DNA of 64,000 nucleotides from Ischnura elegans (taxonomy: Eukaryota > Arthropoda > Insecta > Odonata > Coenagrionidae), in NCBI RefSeq assembly GCF_921293095.1, contig NC_060253.1, positions 97,047,073-97,111,072 of the forward strand. Reading direction: 5' to 3'. This document shows, piece after piece, positions 9,939 to 20,975 of this stretch; positions within the stretch are counted from its first letter, which is position 1, and each line of letters starts with the position of its first letter. Under the pieces are notes generated by a model. The model was given only the letters and a program-made list of their open reading frames with translations, had not been told where the DNA came from and ran no database searches. The translations under genes were made by a program, and so were the position numbers.

Positions 9939-11567
9939 TTATAGATTTACTATAGGAATTTCTAACCGTTCGCAAGGTTTGCTTTTGCACCAGACGTATT
10001 CCTGTTCAATGCCGGTTTTAAGCCGTGGCATACATTTTTTGATTCCCTCTTCATAGAACTCTCCCGCTATCTCCTTCAACCACTTACAAACAGGGTTGGC
10101 GAGTGAAACGAAATGAAAATGTTTTGTATCGACTCGGAGGGAACGAAAATAAGAGGCCTATGTTTAGTTTTACTCCCGCACGAAATTAAAATCATCGAGG
10201 AGTTTAGTTTCGACCGGGAAGAAACTTTTCTCTCGGGAACGAAACTAAATTAATCGAGACTCCGCTGCTCATATTAAAGTTTCGATCCCAGAAGTTGATT
10301 GGAGGGGGATAGATGGGAATAGTTTCCACCTATTACGTTTGATATGTGTGTAGAAAGGTTAAAAAATTGAGCTCAGAAATCGAATGACCAGTTTGCGTTC
10401 ACCGTTCTCTTGTTAGGGGTAAACATATGAGTGCCCCAATGTCCCTAATGCATCTAATGGCGGTCGGCCGAACCTCTACTTCATTCAACTATACTTCGTA
10501 CTCGGTGTGTGGGTCGAAACTTAACTGTTCTAAGGTGAATAACGTGATCCCTGCGGTGCGAAACATTATCTTCGTTTCTTTTAGCCCCCGAGTTTTACTT
10601 TAGTTTTGACCCGAAGTAGTTTTGATTGCGATTTCGTTTCGTTCCTGAGTTAAGCTCCCCGGGTTAAAATCCATTTCGTTTCGTTTCTTCATTCCGCTCC
10701 CTGAAACGAAACTATTAAAATTTTACTGGATTTGACTTTCGTTTCGTTTTACTTACCAATCCTGCTTACAGACCTCTTGTTTCACCTCACCGTCGGCCGA
10801 ATTTTTTCCACCCATTAGAGTCTTCAGGAAGGTGAAAATATTAAAATCTAAAGGCCCCTAGTTAGCGGAGCATGCAGGGTGGTGTAAAATTTCTCAAATT
10901 CAACTCAAAAGCACCTGATAGCAGTTGGCCGTGTTCGTGAGGGCGTTGTCGTGCAACACACTCACTCCCTTTTTCAACATTCCCTCCTGCTTTTTTTGAA
11001 TTGATATCAGCAGGTTTTTTTTTAGGATCTTACAACATTGTGCTGCATTAATCATCTCCCTTTTCGGACCAAAAACACGGCTGCTATCATTAACCTTGAT
11101 AATGTTACTCTGTAACGAAACCATGGTCGGTGTAAATAAATTAGTATGTGGACATAGCAAAGTTGTTGATCCTTCTATTCCTACGGCTGCTTTAATTTTT
11201 TTGCGCGAAATTGAACTTTTTGGCAGGTGGGGAACCAATGTGCCGCCACTCTAAGGACTGCCTCTTATTCACTCTTCCTTACTAAAACTGACGACAAACG
11301 CGTTAGTCCGGTTCATAACAACTTCGCCATACACAGTTTTGATCCGTGCAAAAATTTCAGTCAGGAATCCTCTGCGACAAGGAATCTTATGACAGTGCGC
11401 ACCTCGCACATGGCGGGATTTCTTCACGACATATTTCACAAAAACGGCCAGTACGAGGCGGGTTTCGGTTTTCACGAAGGTCGCTGGTACCCATTGTGTA
11501 CAAAGACTAATCCTTCTATCACACAGAGTAGCCAACTGTTGAAAAAAATTCCTACAACGCGTAGGCT
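9939..11567 (-). pseudogene. Mariner-like transposase pseudogene, split by a hAT MITE
   Basis: Minus-strand pieces in order: EIFARIKTVYGEVVMNRTN (HTH region of mariner/SETMAR-type transposases, within 11269-11480); NAAQCCKILKKNL...GMLKKGVSVLHDNALTNTANCYQVLL (10900-11060; the HDNA.PHTA catalytic region); then EILHHPACSAN...FLKTLMGGKNSADGEVKQEVC (to 10765). After the 674-bp MITE the frame resumes as KWLKEIAGEFYEEGIKKCMPRL to a stop at 9939. The first catalytic region is missing (an internal deletion) and several stops and frameshifts are present. About 75 bp near 11090-11165 match a repeat at 63800, possibly a further insertion. The normal length is about 345 residues. Confidence 0.7.
10091..10764. 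mobile_element. hAT MITE with 8-bp target duplication, inside the mariner
   Basis: The left end CAGGGTTGGCGAGTGAAACG and the right end, read on the minus strand as CAGGATTGGTAAGTAAAACG, are inverted repeats of about 30 bp. The flanking octamers CTTACAAA (10083-10090) and CTTACAGA (10765-10772) match at 7 of 8 bases. The interior is built of GAAACGAAA-type repeats with no protein frame. The CAGRGTTGG start and 8-bp duplication are diagnostic of hAT transposons. Length 674 bp. Confidence 0.8.
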
Positions 11568-11572
11568 CAACC

Positions 11573-11640
11573 AGTGGCACAGCGAGGGGGGGGGGGTTTG
11601 GGTGATAAAACCCCCCTCCACCCCCAGAGCTCAGAGAAAT
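11573..11640 (+). repeat. Possible hAT-like terminus with poly-G run
   Basis: CAGTGGCACAGCGAG followed by a run of G, then TTTGGGTGATAAAACCCCCC, resembles the CAGTGGCGTAGC-type left end of hAT-like elements common in animals. I could not find the opposite end, so the extent is unknown. It sits at the 5' border of the mariner pseudogene. Confidence 0.35.
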
Positions 11641-12654
11641 TTTTAAATTTAATCAATTTTACTTAATTGGATTGATATTTCTAAAGAATAGTGTAAGGAT
11701 TAATAAAATATCCCTCAGAAAGCCGTAAAACTCACCATTTTGAACCATTTATCTTAAAATTCCGCAATTTACTAATCTCGCACCTACCGCTTATCCTGGT
11801 GGGTATGCCATACCCCCGCACCGGAATTAAATACACCTAAACTCCCCCCAGCCTTGATTCCTAGCTGATCCCCTGGGCTCAACAGTACTCTTACTTTTTG
11901 GACACCGCTCAGACTTCTGGTATTTTGTGTATTGTGAGGAATAAAGTAATTTAAAAAATCAGATTGTTGATATGATGGTAACTGGGGACGTTTGTGTACA
12001 TGTCTGGCTTCAAATTAGCGAGGAGGGTTCTTCGGGTAGAGGTATGATGGCGTGTATCGCGGCCGCGAATGTTACAAAAGAGGATCCTCGAGTCGGCCCC
12101 TATATGTGTTGTGATCCACCGCGCATTTAAATAGGTTCACTAAAGTCGCCAATCACGTCGCTGACGGGCAATGCGATCCGAAATTCACGGAGAAATGTGT
12201 CATTATCCGGAATTTCAACCAGTTTATGTTTATATGATGTGGTCTATCGAATTTTTAATTTTTTAAACAATGCTATTTCCCCAATTGCAAATATTATACT
12301 GAACATCTTGGAAAAGAGTGGATCGCTCTGCATCCCTCGCCCAGCTGCGGGGATTTTGGAAAACCGATTAAAAAGAGACCGAAAAGGCAACAGAAATCAG
12401 CCTTTCATAGGATGGAATTGGGCCTCCTTTGTATGGGCTAGATACCGCTTCCCTGATGTTACATCCGGCGTTGGTTCCTCGGTAAACTGATTGCAGGTAA
12501 CTCCTCGGATTACTGACTTTTTACTCAAACGGTACCGGCGAGTCAGTCCAGATAAAAAAATAAAACCAAAGCGTTGAATTGTTGCATTAGAAAACCACAC
12601 AGTCCCACTCCTCCATATTATTTGGGTGGCAGGACTGACCAATGATCAGTATAA

Positions 12655-12930
12655 ATTGGCACGCACGCCACTCGGTCAAAGAAAAAAAACACTCATAATA
12701 ACGAAAACAACACGTGAACGTTAATCCTGGTGGTGTGAGATCACAGTGAGCGTGCATCCCCCCCCAAGCAACAGCGCAAATACACTAAAATGGGAAGCCG
12801 AAACTTGTTAGCGTGTTGTAGTGAATGCAGTTTATCCTTGAAAGGTAAGAAAAATTGAAAAAGAAAAGCATTCTGTAAGTCGTCCTAGCAAGTTACGCCA
12901 TTACTCACAAAGACACCGTTTTCTGAGATT
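12655..12930 (-). mobile_element. Old LINE tail, copy A5
   Basis: The region GCACGCCACTCGGTCAAAGAAA, ACACTCATAATAACGAAAAC and the later TTACGCCATTACTCA run parallel to the 3'UTR and end-of-ORF border of the L2/CR1-like copies at 7007 and especially 42363, in the same orientation. It is strongly decayed, with no readable protein. Confidence 0.4.
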
Positions 12931-12934
12931 TTTT

Positions 12935-14925
12935 TCTCAGATAATGCGAAAAATGTCCTTTGATTACCGTCGTATTATTGCAGAACTGATCAAGGTTGGG
13001 CGAAAAAAAGAGGCTGCGGAATTGAGAAATTTCAGTTCGGTGGAAACTCACACCGTCTGAACGCACGCTTTCAAGTTAATTTATTTTTTTGCTTCGAAGC
13101 CTGTGAAGTACACTCGCAGGGTACTGCACGGTATCAGTTGGTTGCATCTCTCTTTGCCAAATACCCTTGAGTTGGCTCGCCGTATATTGTAAATGTATTT
13201 GTAAATAAATCTATTTTTTCGCGTCAAATATTGTTTGCTATATAGGACAAGCATCACAGTATTTCAAGAACAGGATTTCCCAACATAAGTTATCCATGAA
13301 TAATATAATTACACTAAATGCCCTTGAAAACCATAGAATAAACAATGCCATACCGACTTCGACAATAATGAACTTTTAGATTCTGAATGTAATTTATAAA
13401 AAAGATCATTTAAAGAAAAATTTCATATCTCTAAAAACAAAAACAGCTGCAATAAAAGATCGGACATTGATTAATTAGTTAGAATTTATTTTTATTATAT
13501 AAATCCAAATCGATGGTAACAATAGTATTGTTCTATCGTAGTTTAAGCAAACAAATATTTGCAATTAAGGCATTACAAAATTATTATTTCTTCTTTTTAA
13601 TTTATGCACAAATCAAAATCTTATATATAAAGCGTCTTTTGAGCACTCTTCCTGGTATATAATTTACTTATTGAATGACAAAATTCCTAGTAAACGCTCT
13701 GATGACAATTAAATGTCTTCTCATGATTATTTTTAACTCCTCCGCTTCAAGTTAAACTATCCTCATCATTTGCTTGACTCTATTGCCCACCCAAGATTAA
13801 AATCTTACTTACGTCATCCAATCCGAATTCAGCATCATAAGCAATAAATTGTTTTCTGCGAGTGATCTACATACAGCTTTTTTCTACATCGAAAACATTT
13901 GAAAAATAACGTTGCAGAAAAAAATCACGGGGCAACGAGTGTATTTATTGATTTTATAAACTAAAAAAAAATGATCTCTTGTACTTAAAGCTAGCGTATG
14001 GCTCGAATACCTTTGTTTAAATGATGACATTACTTAACTGGTCTCTCGATTAGCTGTAAGTGAAATATCGCCTGACTCTAATAATTATAGCCTAGGATTT
14101 TACATCCTGTTTTTGAATGAATTTTTAAGAATATTTGAATGTGAAGTTCCTAAAATTTTTAATTTAATTTTGAAAATTTTAAACTTATGTAAAAGTTAAG
14201 TTTTTGGGTCAAAAGGTTTTGAAAAAAAATCAGTATGGTACAACGTAATAGTATATACATTTTAAAATAAAGTCAAAGATTTGATAAAAATAAAAACTGG
14301 ATATATGGCTAAAAAACGAAAAATCGTGTTTCAATTTTTTTGGGGTTAATTTCCATTGTTAAGGCCTGAAACTTTGGGGAAGCACATAGTTTTTGATACA
14401 CTTCAAGTGCATATTTTTTATTTTTCAAAACATCGGTGGGCACTTTTCACCATCTAAACCTGCTAGACCCTTTATGTGGAGTTTAAATTTTTTTACATTT
14501 CATTAGTTAAAGAAATGTTTTTTTTTTAATTGAAATGAAATTTAATTAATAAAGTTAATGAAATTTTTATTTTTAACTGGTCCCCGCTCAAGCCTCCATG
14601 AGATGTCTTCACGCCCGGAAAAGGGCGCGTGGGGTATCACCCCATGGTTTTCCTTTATTTAATGCGAACAATTTATTAGTATCAGTTTTATTCCGTGGAC
14701 CTATTGAAAAAATTAACACAGAATAACTATATCATGCCAAGGAAAGAGAAAAAAATATTTTCTTCTCGGGCAAAAATATTCTTTCACGCGCCATTTAATG
14801 TTACACTTTGCTGCACGCACTCTACGGGTCTAATTAGAGAATTCTCTTTTGTGATGATCTTTCTCGAGACCCGTTGCGAGACATTTTTTTTTGCTACTAC
14901 CGTGGCAGTCAAATTGTACCCGTGA
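12935..14925. other. AT-rich DNA with no recognisable feature
   Basis: Long stretch of AT-rich sequence with short chance open frames only. I see no coding similarity, TIR pair or RNA gene here. It ends where the GC-rich promoter block starts. Confidence 0.4.
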
Positions 14926-15412
14926 ACCAAGTCTTCTTTCTTTGGAGGAGCGGCTGCTTGGAGTGACTCCCTCCATCTGATACATGCCCCCTTCCACTTC
15001 ACCGCTCCCGCACTCCCACTCCATTTACTTGCCGCTCTCTCTCTCTTGGCCATTCAGTAGTCGGAGTCGCTCGCTCATAGCGCGCCCCATTCACTCTCCC
15101 GCCGTCATCCGCACCGGGCTGCCGCTCCCGCCAAATGGCACCCGCACCCTGCGCGCCTAGTGCGGACGGCCCCTGCCGCAGGGGTGCGCCGTTCGACTCC
15201 CGGCCGTGAGGCGGGCCCGCGCGTGGGTGGGGATGGAGGGGAACGGGGGGGGGGATGACTTGAGCGATCTTCGGCCGTCTCCGTTCCGAACGTGGTGACT
15301 GTCTAAGGGTGGGCGGGGGGGTGGGTGGGAGGAGGGGGTTGTAGGAGAGAGTGGGGGTGGGTGAACTGGGATTTCGGAGGGGGAGGGGTAGTAGGAGAGC
15401 GGCTGGACAACG

Positions 15413-15446
15413 TCAGTTGCCCTCGAGCTGTGTCCAGGCCAAGATC
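15413..15446 (+). promoter_or_regulatory. Inr + DPE core promoter of the NCKX gene
   Basis: TCAGTT at 15413-15418 matches the arthropod initiator consensus TCAKTY, with A+1 at 15415. AGATC begins at 15442, exactly +28, and matches the downstream promoter element consensus RGWYV, whose spacing from the Inr is strict. I see no clear TATA box at -30; the upstream DNA is G-rich (GGGAGGGG-type runs). This gives a 43-base leader before the ATG at 15458. The two motifs are read directly; their function is inferred. Confidence 0.5.
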
Positions 15447-15473
15447 GCAGACACATAATGTGCTGCCAAGGCG
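15415..15473 (+). CDS. Predicted first exon of the NCKX gene (5'UTR plus 16 coding bases)
   Basis: Seen: an ATG at 15458 with A at -3 opens the short frame M-C-C-Q-G plus one base (G), ending at 15473 directly before a strong donor (GTGAGTG at 15474). The exon therefore ends in phase 1. Exon 2 at 47727 needs exactly one base from upstream, so the join restores a Gly codon and gives MCCQGGGGHSSIED. The proposed start of transcription at 15415 comes from the Inr and DPE described separately. Odd points: only five full codons lie in this exon, and the resulting N-terminus has no signal peptide or transmembrane helix, which most NCKX proteins have before the first loop. A different upstream or alternative first exon could therefore also exist. 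Support is phase, donor quality, start context and promoter motifs; there is no homology in so short a piece. Confidence 0.55.
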
Positions 15474-16072
15474 GTGAGTGAACATTTTAATCTCTTCCTA
15501 TACACTTCTTATTGTTCCTTCTCTTTCATCTTTTGTTCACACAATTCCCAAAAGTGCTGATCCAGTTTTTATTTTTTGGTGTTTTTCCGTCGCGAGTTGC
15601 GATTCTCACGCGTTCCTCAAGTCGCGGACTCGACCTCGCGCGTGTGATATTGCGTGTGCCGGGTGATCCAGTGGCTTTTTTTTGGCACGATTCTCAACTT
15701 GCATCGCCTCCGCTCATTGTAATTAAGTGTCTCGAGGAAGTGTGCCTTTCGGTTGGGTCTGGGAGACGACAGCAAGGGGATGCCTCCCTCATTCAGGGCC
15801 GTTCAGTGAGGGTAATAGGGTTGTTGTGTGGGCGGCAATGTGCGACCATGTAACTGCACTCGCAATACTACGTGAAACTACAAGTACGCGTATGGGGCAG
15901 GAGTGTGATGTGTTGTAGCGGACGGCTTGGGTCGTCCGTTCGTCCAGTCAGTATAGGGACTCGCTGTCGGGTTTAGCAGTCCCGTCGTTTGATTGGCGGC
16001 AATGACGGGTCAATTCGCGAACGGGGACACACGTCGTGCAAAAGCTCCCTTCTTCCCTCTCCCGAGCGAATG

Positions 16073-16092
16073 TCTGTGAGTGTGTGTGTGTG
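16073..16092. repeat. TG microsatellite
   Basis: Imperfect (TG)n run of about 20 bp in the GC-rich block just inside intron 1. Confidence 0.7.
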
Positions 16093-18734
16093 AGATAGGG
16101 TCGTGGCCATTTTCCCATTAGGTTCGGCCCCGGAGATGATCCCAACTCTTTGATTGGTGGAGGCAAGGGGTGGGGGAGTGGGTAATTTCAGGCGCTTACG
16201 TGCGGAAGCAGGGCCGGCTGCCGCGAGAGGGCCCGATCGCAATATGGGATTCATTACCCTGGCCCTGTTAATTAATTAACTCTCCGGCCTTTCGTCTTAC
16301 CTCCTTTCTTCGTCTTTAGCCGAAACCCCCGAAGCGGCAAAAGAACCTTCTCCCACGCCACTTGGCACCTCAGCGCCCTTGGCTCACTCAAGATGCGTCC
16401 CTCGCATGGCTAACCTACGGCGTTCCATCCCTCAATCCCTCCTGATATCTCCCTATGTGAAAATCTTAATCGGTGAACAAAATTGTTGATCTCTGCTCAA
16501 AATTTTGTTTTATTTATCTAGGTTTCAGGCAATGAATGTCAATATCAAGGAGAGGAGTGCTGAACCTAATGCCTTTACAAGACCGGAAGTTTAGTTTTAA
16601 TTTTCTTTCGCGCAGAATACGGTACTTTATGTGATCGGTTAAGATTGGGAGTGGATCGGGTGGTATTTGGGTAAATGCTGTGGAATCGTAGGTGACCACG
16701 TAAGGTGAAACGTAGGATGTTAGTAATGCTTAACATTGATATTTTGATGTTGCTTTTTTCCAGCCCTCAATTTGCTCGGTAGTTACTTGCGCAAAAATTT
16801 TGTTCCTTGCGGCTTCCCTTTTCCTTTACCGTATCAGTCGCTGGTTTGAGTTTTTCACCTTGTCATGTCGACGATGGACCGAGTCCTCGGAGCTGCGCGA
16901 TATAAAAGGCAGCTATTGAGATATCAGTGGCAATTGATGAATCTGCCTGGTGGGGAACTGGAACAGTGTTTATGGATAGCAAGCGTTGGAAAACGAAGTC
17001 TTATTTTACCGTGTTAAACAAGGATCAATCTTTTGTTGATCGTTGGTGTGATGTGTGTAGCCTGTGTTGTCGTTACTCCGTTCTTACTTCTGTCGGGAGA
17101 ATAGTCGATTAGAATATTATACTTGAAATATTTGAGGATAATTGGTTCAGTTTTGGTCACAACTTATGGCTCGCGCAAACCTAAGATCAGTTATTTGTAG
17201 TCTCGCACTTGTTAAAGTACCACCATTTGAAAGTGAAAATTTATTTTTACGTGTGATTTTTATGATGATATTTCTAGCGGCGTATACGCCTAAAATTGTG
17301 ACGTTAAACATTAGAATTGTGGGTATATTGATAATTTCTTCTTCAATTTAGTGCGTTAATATTGTCTGAAGTATTCAGAAATAATGCTCGAATTAAGCGA
17401 TGTCCTATCTTGCATTCATTATGGTGTCATCATTCGGAAGTGAAACTTAATCTTTTATTGTGATTTTTGTCGACAATATTTCTATTGGCGTTTATACCGA
17501 TAAGTTTGATGCAGTCACGAATTGAAACTGTGAATATTGACCAATACTCTCTTCAATTTGTATACTAAATCATATCGTTATTTTCCAAAGAACTTCGAAC
17601 AATGCAGTTGTCGAATAAACGATGACAATACTTTTTCGTGCTAGTAAGGGATGATGGGCGATAAGGTGCACTTAGTTAAATTATTTGCGCATTTATTTAT
17701 GACTGGCTTCCACGGAAAGTCATTTCCACCCGCCCCTCTCTCATTGTTACTTATTCTATTCTTTCGCAACCAGTTATTTCATTTACGTCATAAGTTATTT
17801 ACTGCTAATTTGTTCGTTCATTGGAGAGGATATTGCCGGCGTCTGCAAGATTTATAATATTTATTCAGGCTATTTGATTCTTCCAGGAATTGAATTACGC
17901 CGACATTTGGTCCCCCCATTGTTTCTGAACACGTGCAGCTTGCCGGTTATGTTAAGTTTTTCGCTACCAAAAAAGATAGTGCTCGCAATCGGTTTAGATA
18001 AGCGTTAATAGCTTTAAAGAAATTGTCACAGAAAGTCAGTGTTTGTCTACTATTGTACTCTGGCATTATGGGTTTAGTGTAGGCACTTAGTCTTGGTGAT
18101 CACTATTCCCCTGAAGTAACTGCTTTTTTCCGTGCGTACTTAATGATATGATTATTTTCCTAACTGTTTTAACCGATGCAGGAGTTCAATCATTAATGAT
18201 TGTCCTATTTCGTTTTAGAAAAGGATGAAGGGTAATTTTCTCCATTATCTTTATTTGTTTGTATATATTTTACTCCTGGTTTCGATGCAAAAGGTCATTT
18301 CAACCGGCCCCTCTGTTATTCCTTCCTTATCTATTCTTCCGCAATCAGTTACTTTATTTATGTCGCTTTAAGTTGTTTACTGCTAATTTGTTCGTCCGTA
18401 TTGCGGGCGTATGCAAGGGAAATAATATGCCTACCGACTATTCGGCGTATTCGATCCTTTCTGGAAATGAATAATGCTGTTAAATACTTCATCATTATTT
18501 TAAACACATTCCGTAGCTGTAAGTTTGTTTAGTGTTTTTCGTCAAAAAAACTATACGGCTCGCGTTCGGTTAAGATATGCGTAACAGTAAAGAGAGCATA
18601 AGTAAGGCGGTGTTTGGGTGCACTGGCCCGTTTGGGCATGATCACAGGGGCATAAATAAGTTGATAAATAAATTGATTTGTCTGTACGCAGTTTTTCGTC
18701 TTGAGGTGATGTGCGTTACTCATTTATTCCCGAA

Positions 18735-19190
18735 TGGTTAGTCATTCCTAGATCTAGGCTCCATCGTGTCCCGAACCGCTTTGATAGTCGCTTGGGTGCG
18801 TCGAATCGAAAATGGAGGATACATAGATGGATACCGTGCGCCGCGAGGACCAATATAATCGTAATGCCCGTGGCCGCTTATGCAAGATGATCCCGCAGTG
18901 GTATGTGCCGCCATGCGACGCCAGCGCCCCTCGCGGCTCCCACGCCAAACAAACACGGTCGACCACCTGTTGAGGGCGGCGGGACAGCTGGCCCGATTCG
19001 CCGACGAGTGCCCCATTTGACGCACGGCCCCATTCCAGCCCCGTCCCATCCAATCGGTCCCCCTCCTCCAACGCCCCCCCCCCCCCCTTCGATGGATGGA
19101 AAGCTCCGAGTTGAAGACGTTGGAACAACAGGTAGCCGTGCATCAGGTCCCCAATTCGCATTACTTGCGACGATGCTCATTTCTTAAGTC
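18735..19190. other. GC-rich block in intron 1, unassigned
   Basis: About 450 bp of clearly higher GC with a 14-15-base C run near 19076. Overlapping open frames on both strands (up to 135 codons) are Gly/Arg/Pro-rich and match no family I know. I regard them as a by-product of base composition. It might be a regulatory block or part of an unknown repeat. Confidence 0.35.
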
Positions 19191-20855
19191 CACTTTAATT
19201 AGTAGAAATTGATTCGTGGGAATTCTTAATTTTCCTCCATTAAGCCGACTGGAAATTGTTTTATTAGTACACTACTTACTCGATATGTATGTGCGACTAT
19301 TAATATTTTTGACTACTACTTAATTGTGGCTTTTGCTAGTACTCATTAGCTCCCACCACATAACAAGCGTTTATTCAGTAAGGTTCCTTTATGCACCTAT
19401 AAATGTTGTTTAGTGTGTAAAATAAATGCTAATAATGCTCAATTTGGGCTCGAATGTCAAGGAGGTTTGCACGCCTTATTCCCCTATAGCAGAAATGTGG
19501 CAGAAGTATCTAGGTATTCAAGTAATATTTTTGGGGTAAAGTAATTATTATTAATAGACAATCCGCACGAAAACTTGGATTGTCTTTTGAAAACCAGAAT
19601 GTATAGGAAGTTGATTACATGACAATAATTTCCCAGAAAGATTGCCATGGTAAAGACTCGTGTACCGCGGTCAATAAAATAAAAAAATAACTATTTAAAT
19701 GTTTTGTTGATGTATCCGAGGTTACCCCGCGAGCCTAAAATATGACTTATGATGTTAATATACAGGCGAAGACCCTAATGGTTTCCCTACCATACATTCG
19801 GGTACACTTAGCTATGAGATTATCTCGAACAGCAGTGTTTCATATCATAAGTAAGTCGGCCCACTGTATACATAGTTGAAATCTGCGATTAAAATTGATT
19901 TGGCGAGGCTGTTCTCTAACTCAATGGCAGATAGCGGTGTAAAAATTTTATTGTACATTCCCTGTTATCTCATTTAACAACTATCTAATAATTTCCTGTT
20001 AAGTCATCTGAAATATTTACCATACTATTGTTCTCATTGCTTACAGTACTTTCTTATTCCGTTGGAAAAATATTTTATTACCATAAAAATTATGGTGATA
20101 ACCGCAATTGAGTTCGCAGTTTGCCAGTATGCAATTTAAAATGCCGTTTATATTTAATATAGAAATATGATTTCATTAACAGATACAGTGATGTGTTAAG
20201 GTATCAAACTAATCATTGTTGAAGGAAATTTCTTGATAAATGTCTAGTAAATTTTAGAAGTAATGTGTAACAGAAAAATTGGAGGTAATTCAACTTTCCT
20301 TTGAGCCACTCCACTTGTTTTAAGCATTCAATTCCAAATTCTCGATCTCGTTTTAAGGCGGTATTGCCAATATATCTTGTAAATCATATTCACCTCTCGT
20401 GTAATAAAAAAGCCTGGGGGGCTTAATTTTTGTGACAGTGCTCAACTTGATCGGGATCATAGTGGCTGGAATTAGAGAGAATGAAATAAGAAATTTAAAT
20501 ATTACAAACTGAAGTATGTGTGCGCGATACAGTTGTGAAGGCAGTGGGAACAATGAATCGTCAGTATATTTGATTCTTGGTTTCTGAACAACCATTAATG
20601 AAATTTATGATCAAATCGGATGAAATGGATTCCCTAATTGTTTATGGCCCATGGAATGTGCAACTACCACTGCTTATTGGGGATTTATGACAATAATGAT
20701 TTTATTGCAAGCAAGCAAGTTAGTCACCTGCCGACGTTTACAGCATGCTATCATCTTTAAAAGTTTCCTTACTAAATATTTACCGTTCACTATCAATCAA
20801 TTTATAACGTTTACATTTAAGCGAACGTATTTAAGAAATCAATCATATTAAATAA

Positions 20856-20975
20856 AAAAATTGTAAATTTCACATATGATTTTAGTAACAACTAGTTTCT
20901 TGTATTGAATCTGAAGATGTCGCACAGCGACGAAACTGGTTGTTGCTAAAATAAAATGTGAAATTTACAAAGTTA
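20856..20975. repeat. Foldback repeat with hammerhead-like motif
   Basis: TGTAAATTTCACAT with ATTTTAGTAACAACTAGTTTC on the left pairs with GAAACTGGTTGTTGCTAAAAT and ATGTGAAATTTACA on the right. Between them is CTGAAGA (20911-20917), a hairpin GTCGC-ACA-GCGAC (20919-20931), then GAAAC (20932-20936), TGGTT and GTT. The arms and motif are seen directly; the class is unknown. Confidence 0.6.

Larger units (their letters stand above)
14930..16260. other. GC/CpG-rich block around the predicted promoter
   Basis: This stretch stands out from the AT-rich surroundings by high GC, many CpGs, poly-G/poly-C runs (for example near 15247 and 15315) and a short TG repeat at 16073-16092. Several long open frames occur here on both strands, but they are low-complexity Pro/Arg/Ser-rich translations of GC-rich DNA and are not believable proteins. 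The block begins about 480 bp upstream of the predicted start site and continues about 800 bp into intron 1, as expected for a promoter plus proximal regulatory DNA. Confidence 0.5.

Noticed and set aside
11227..11646. 139-codon + strand frame
   Set aside because: It is the antisense shadow of the mariner pseudogene N-terminal part and runs into a poly-G tract.
15157..15918. Several open frames of 60-113 codons on both strands in the GC-rich block
   Set aside because: Pro/Arg/Ser-rich translations overlapping in several frames, no family resemblance; expected from high GC. The real coding part here is the 16 bases before the donor at 15474.
18754..19187. Open frames up to 135 codons on both strands
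   Set aside because: Gly/Pro-rich, overlapping in antisense, contain a poly-C/poly-G run; no recognisable domain.
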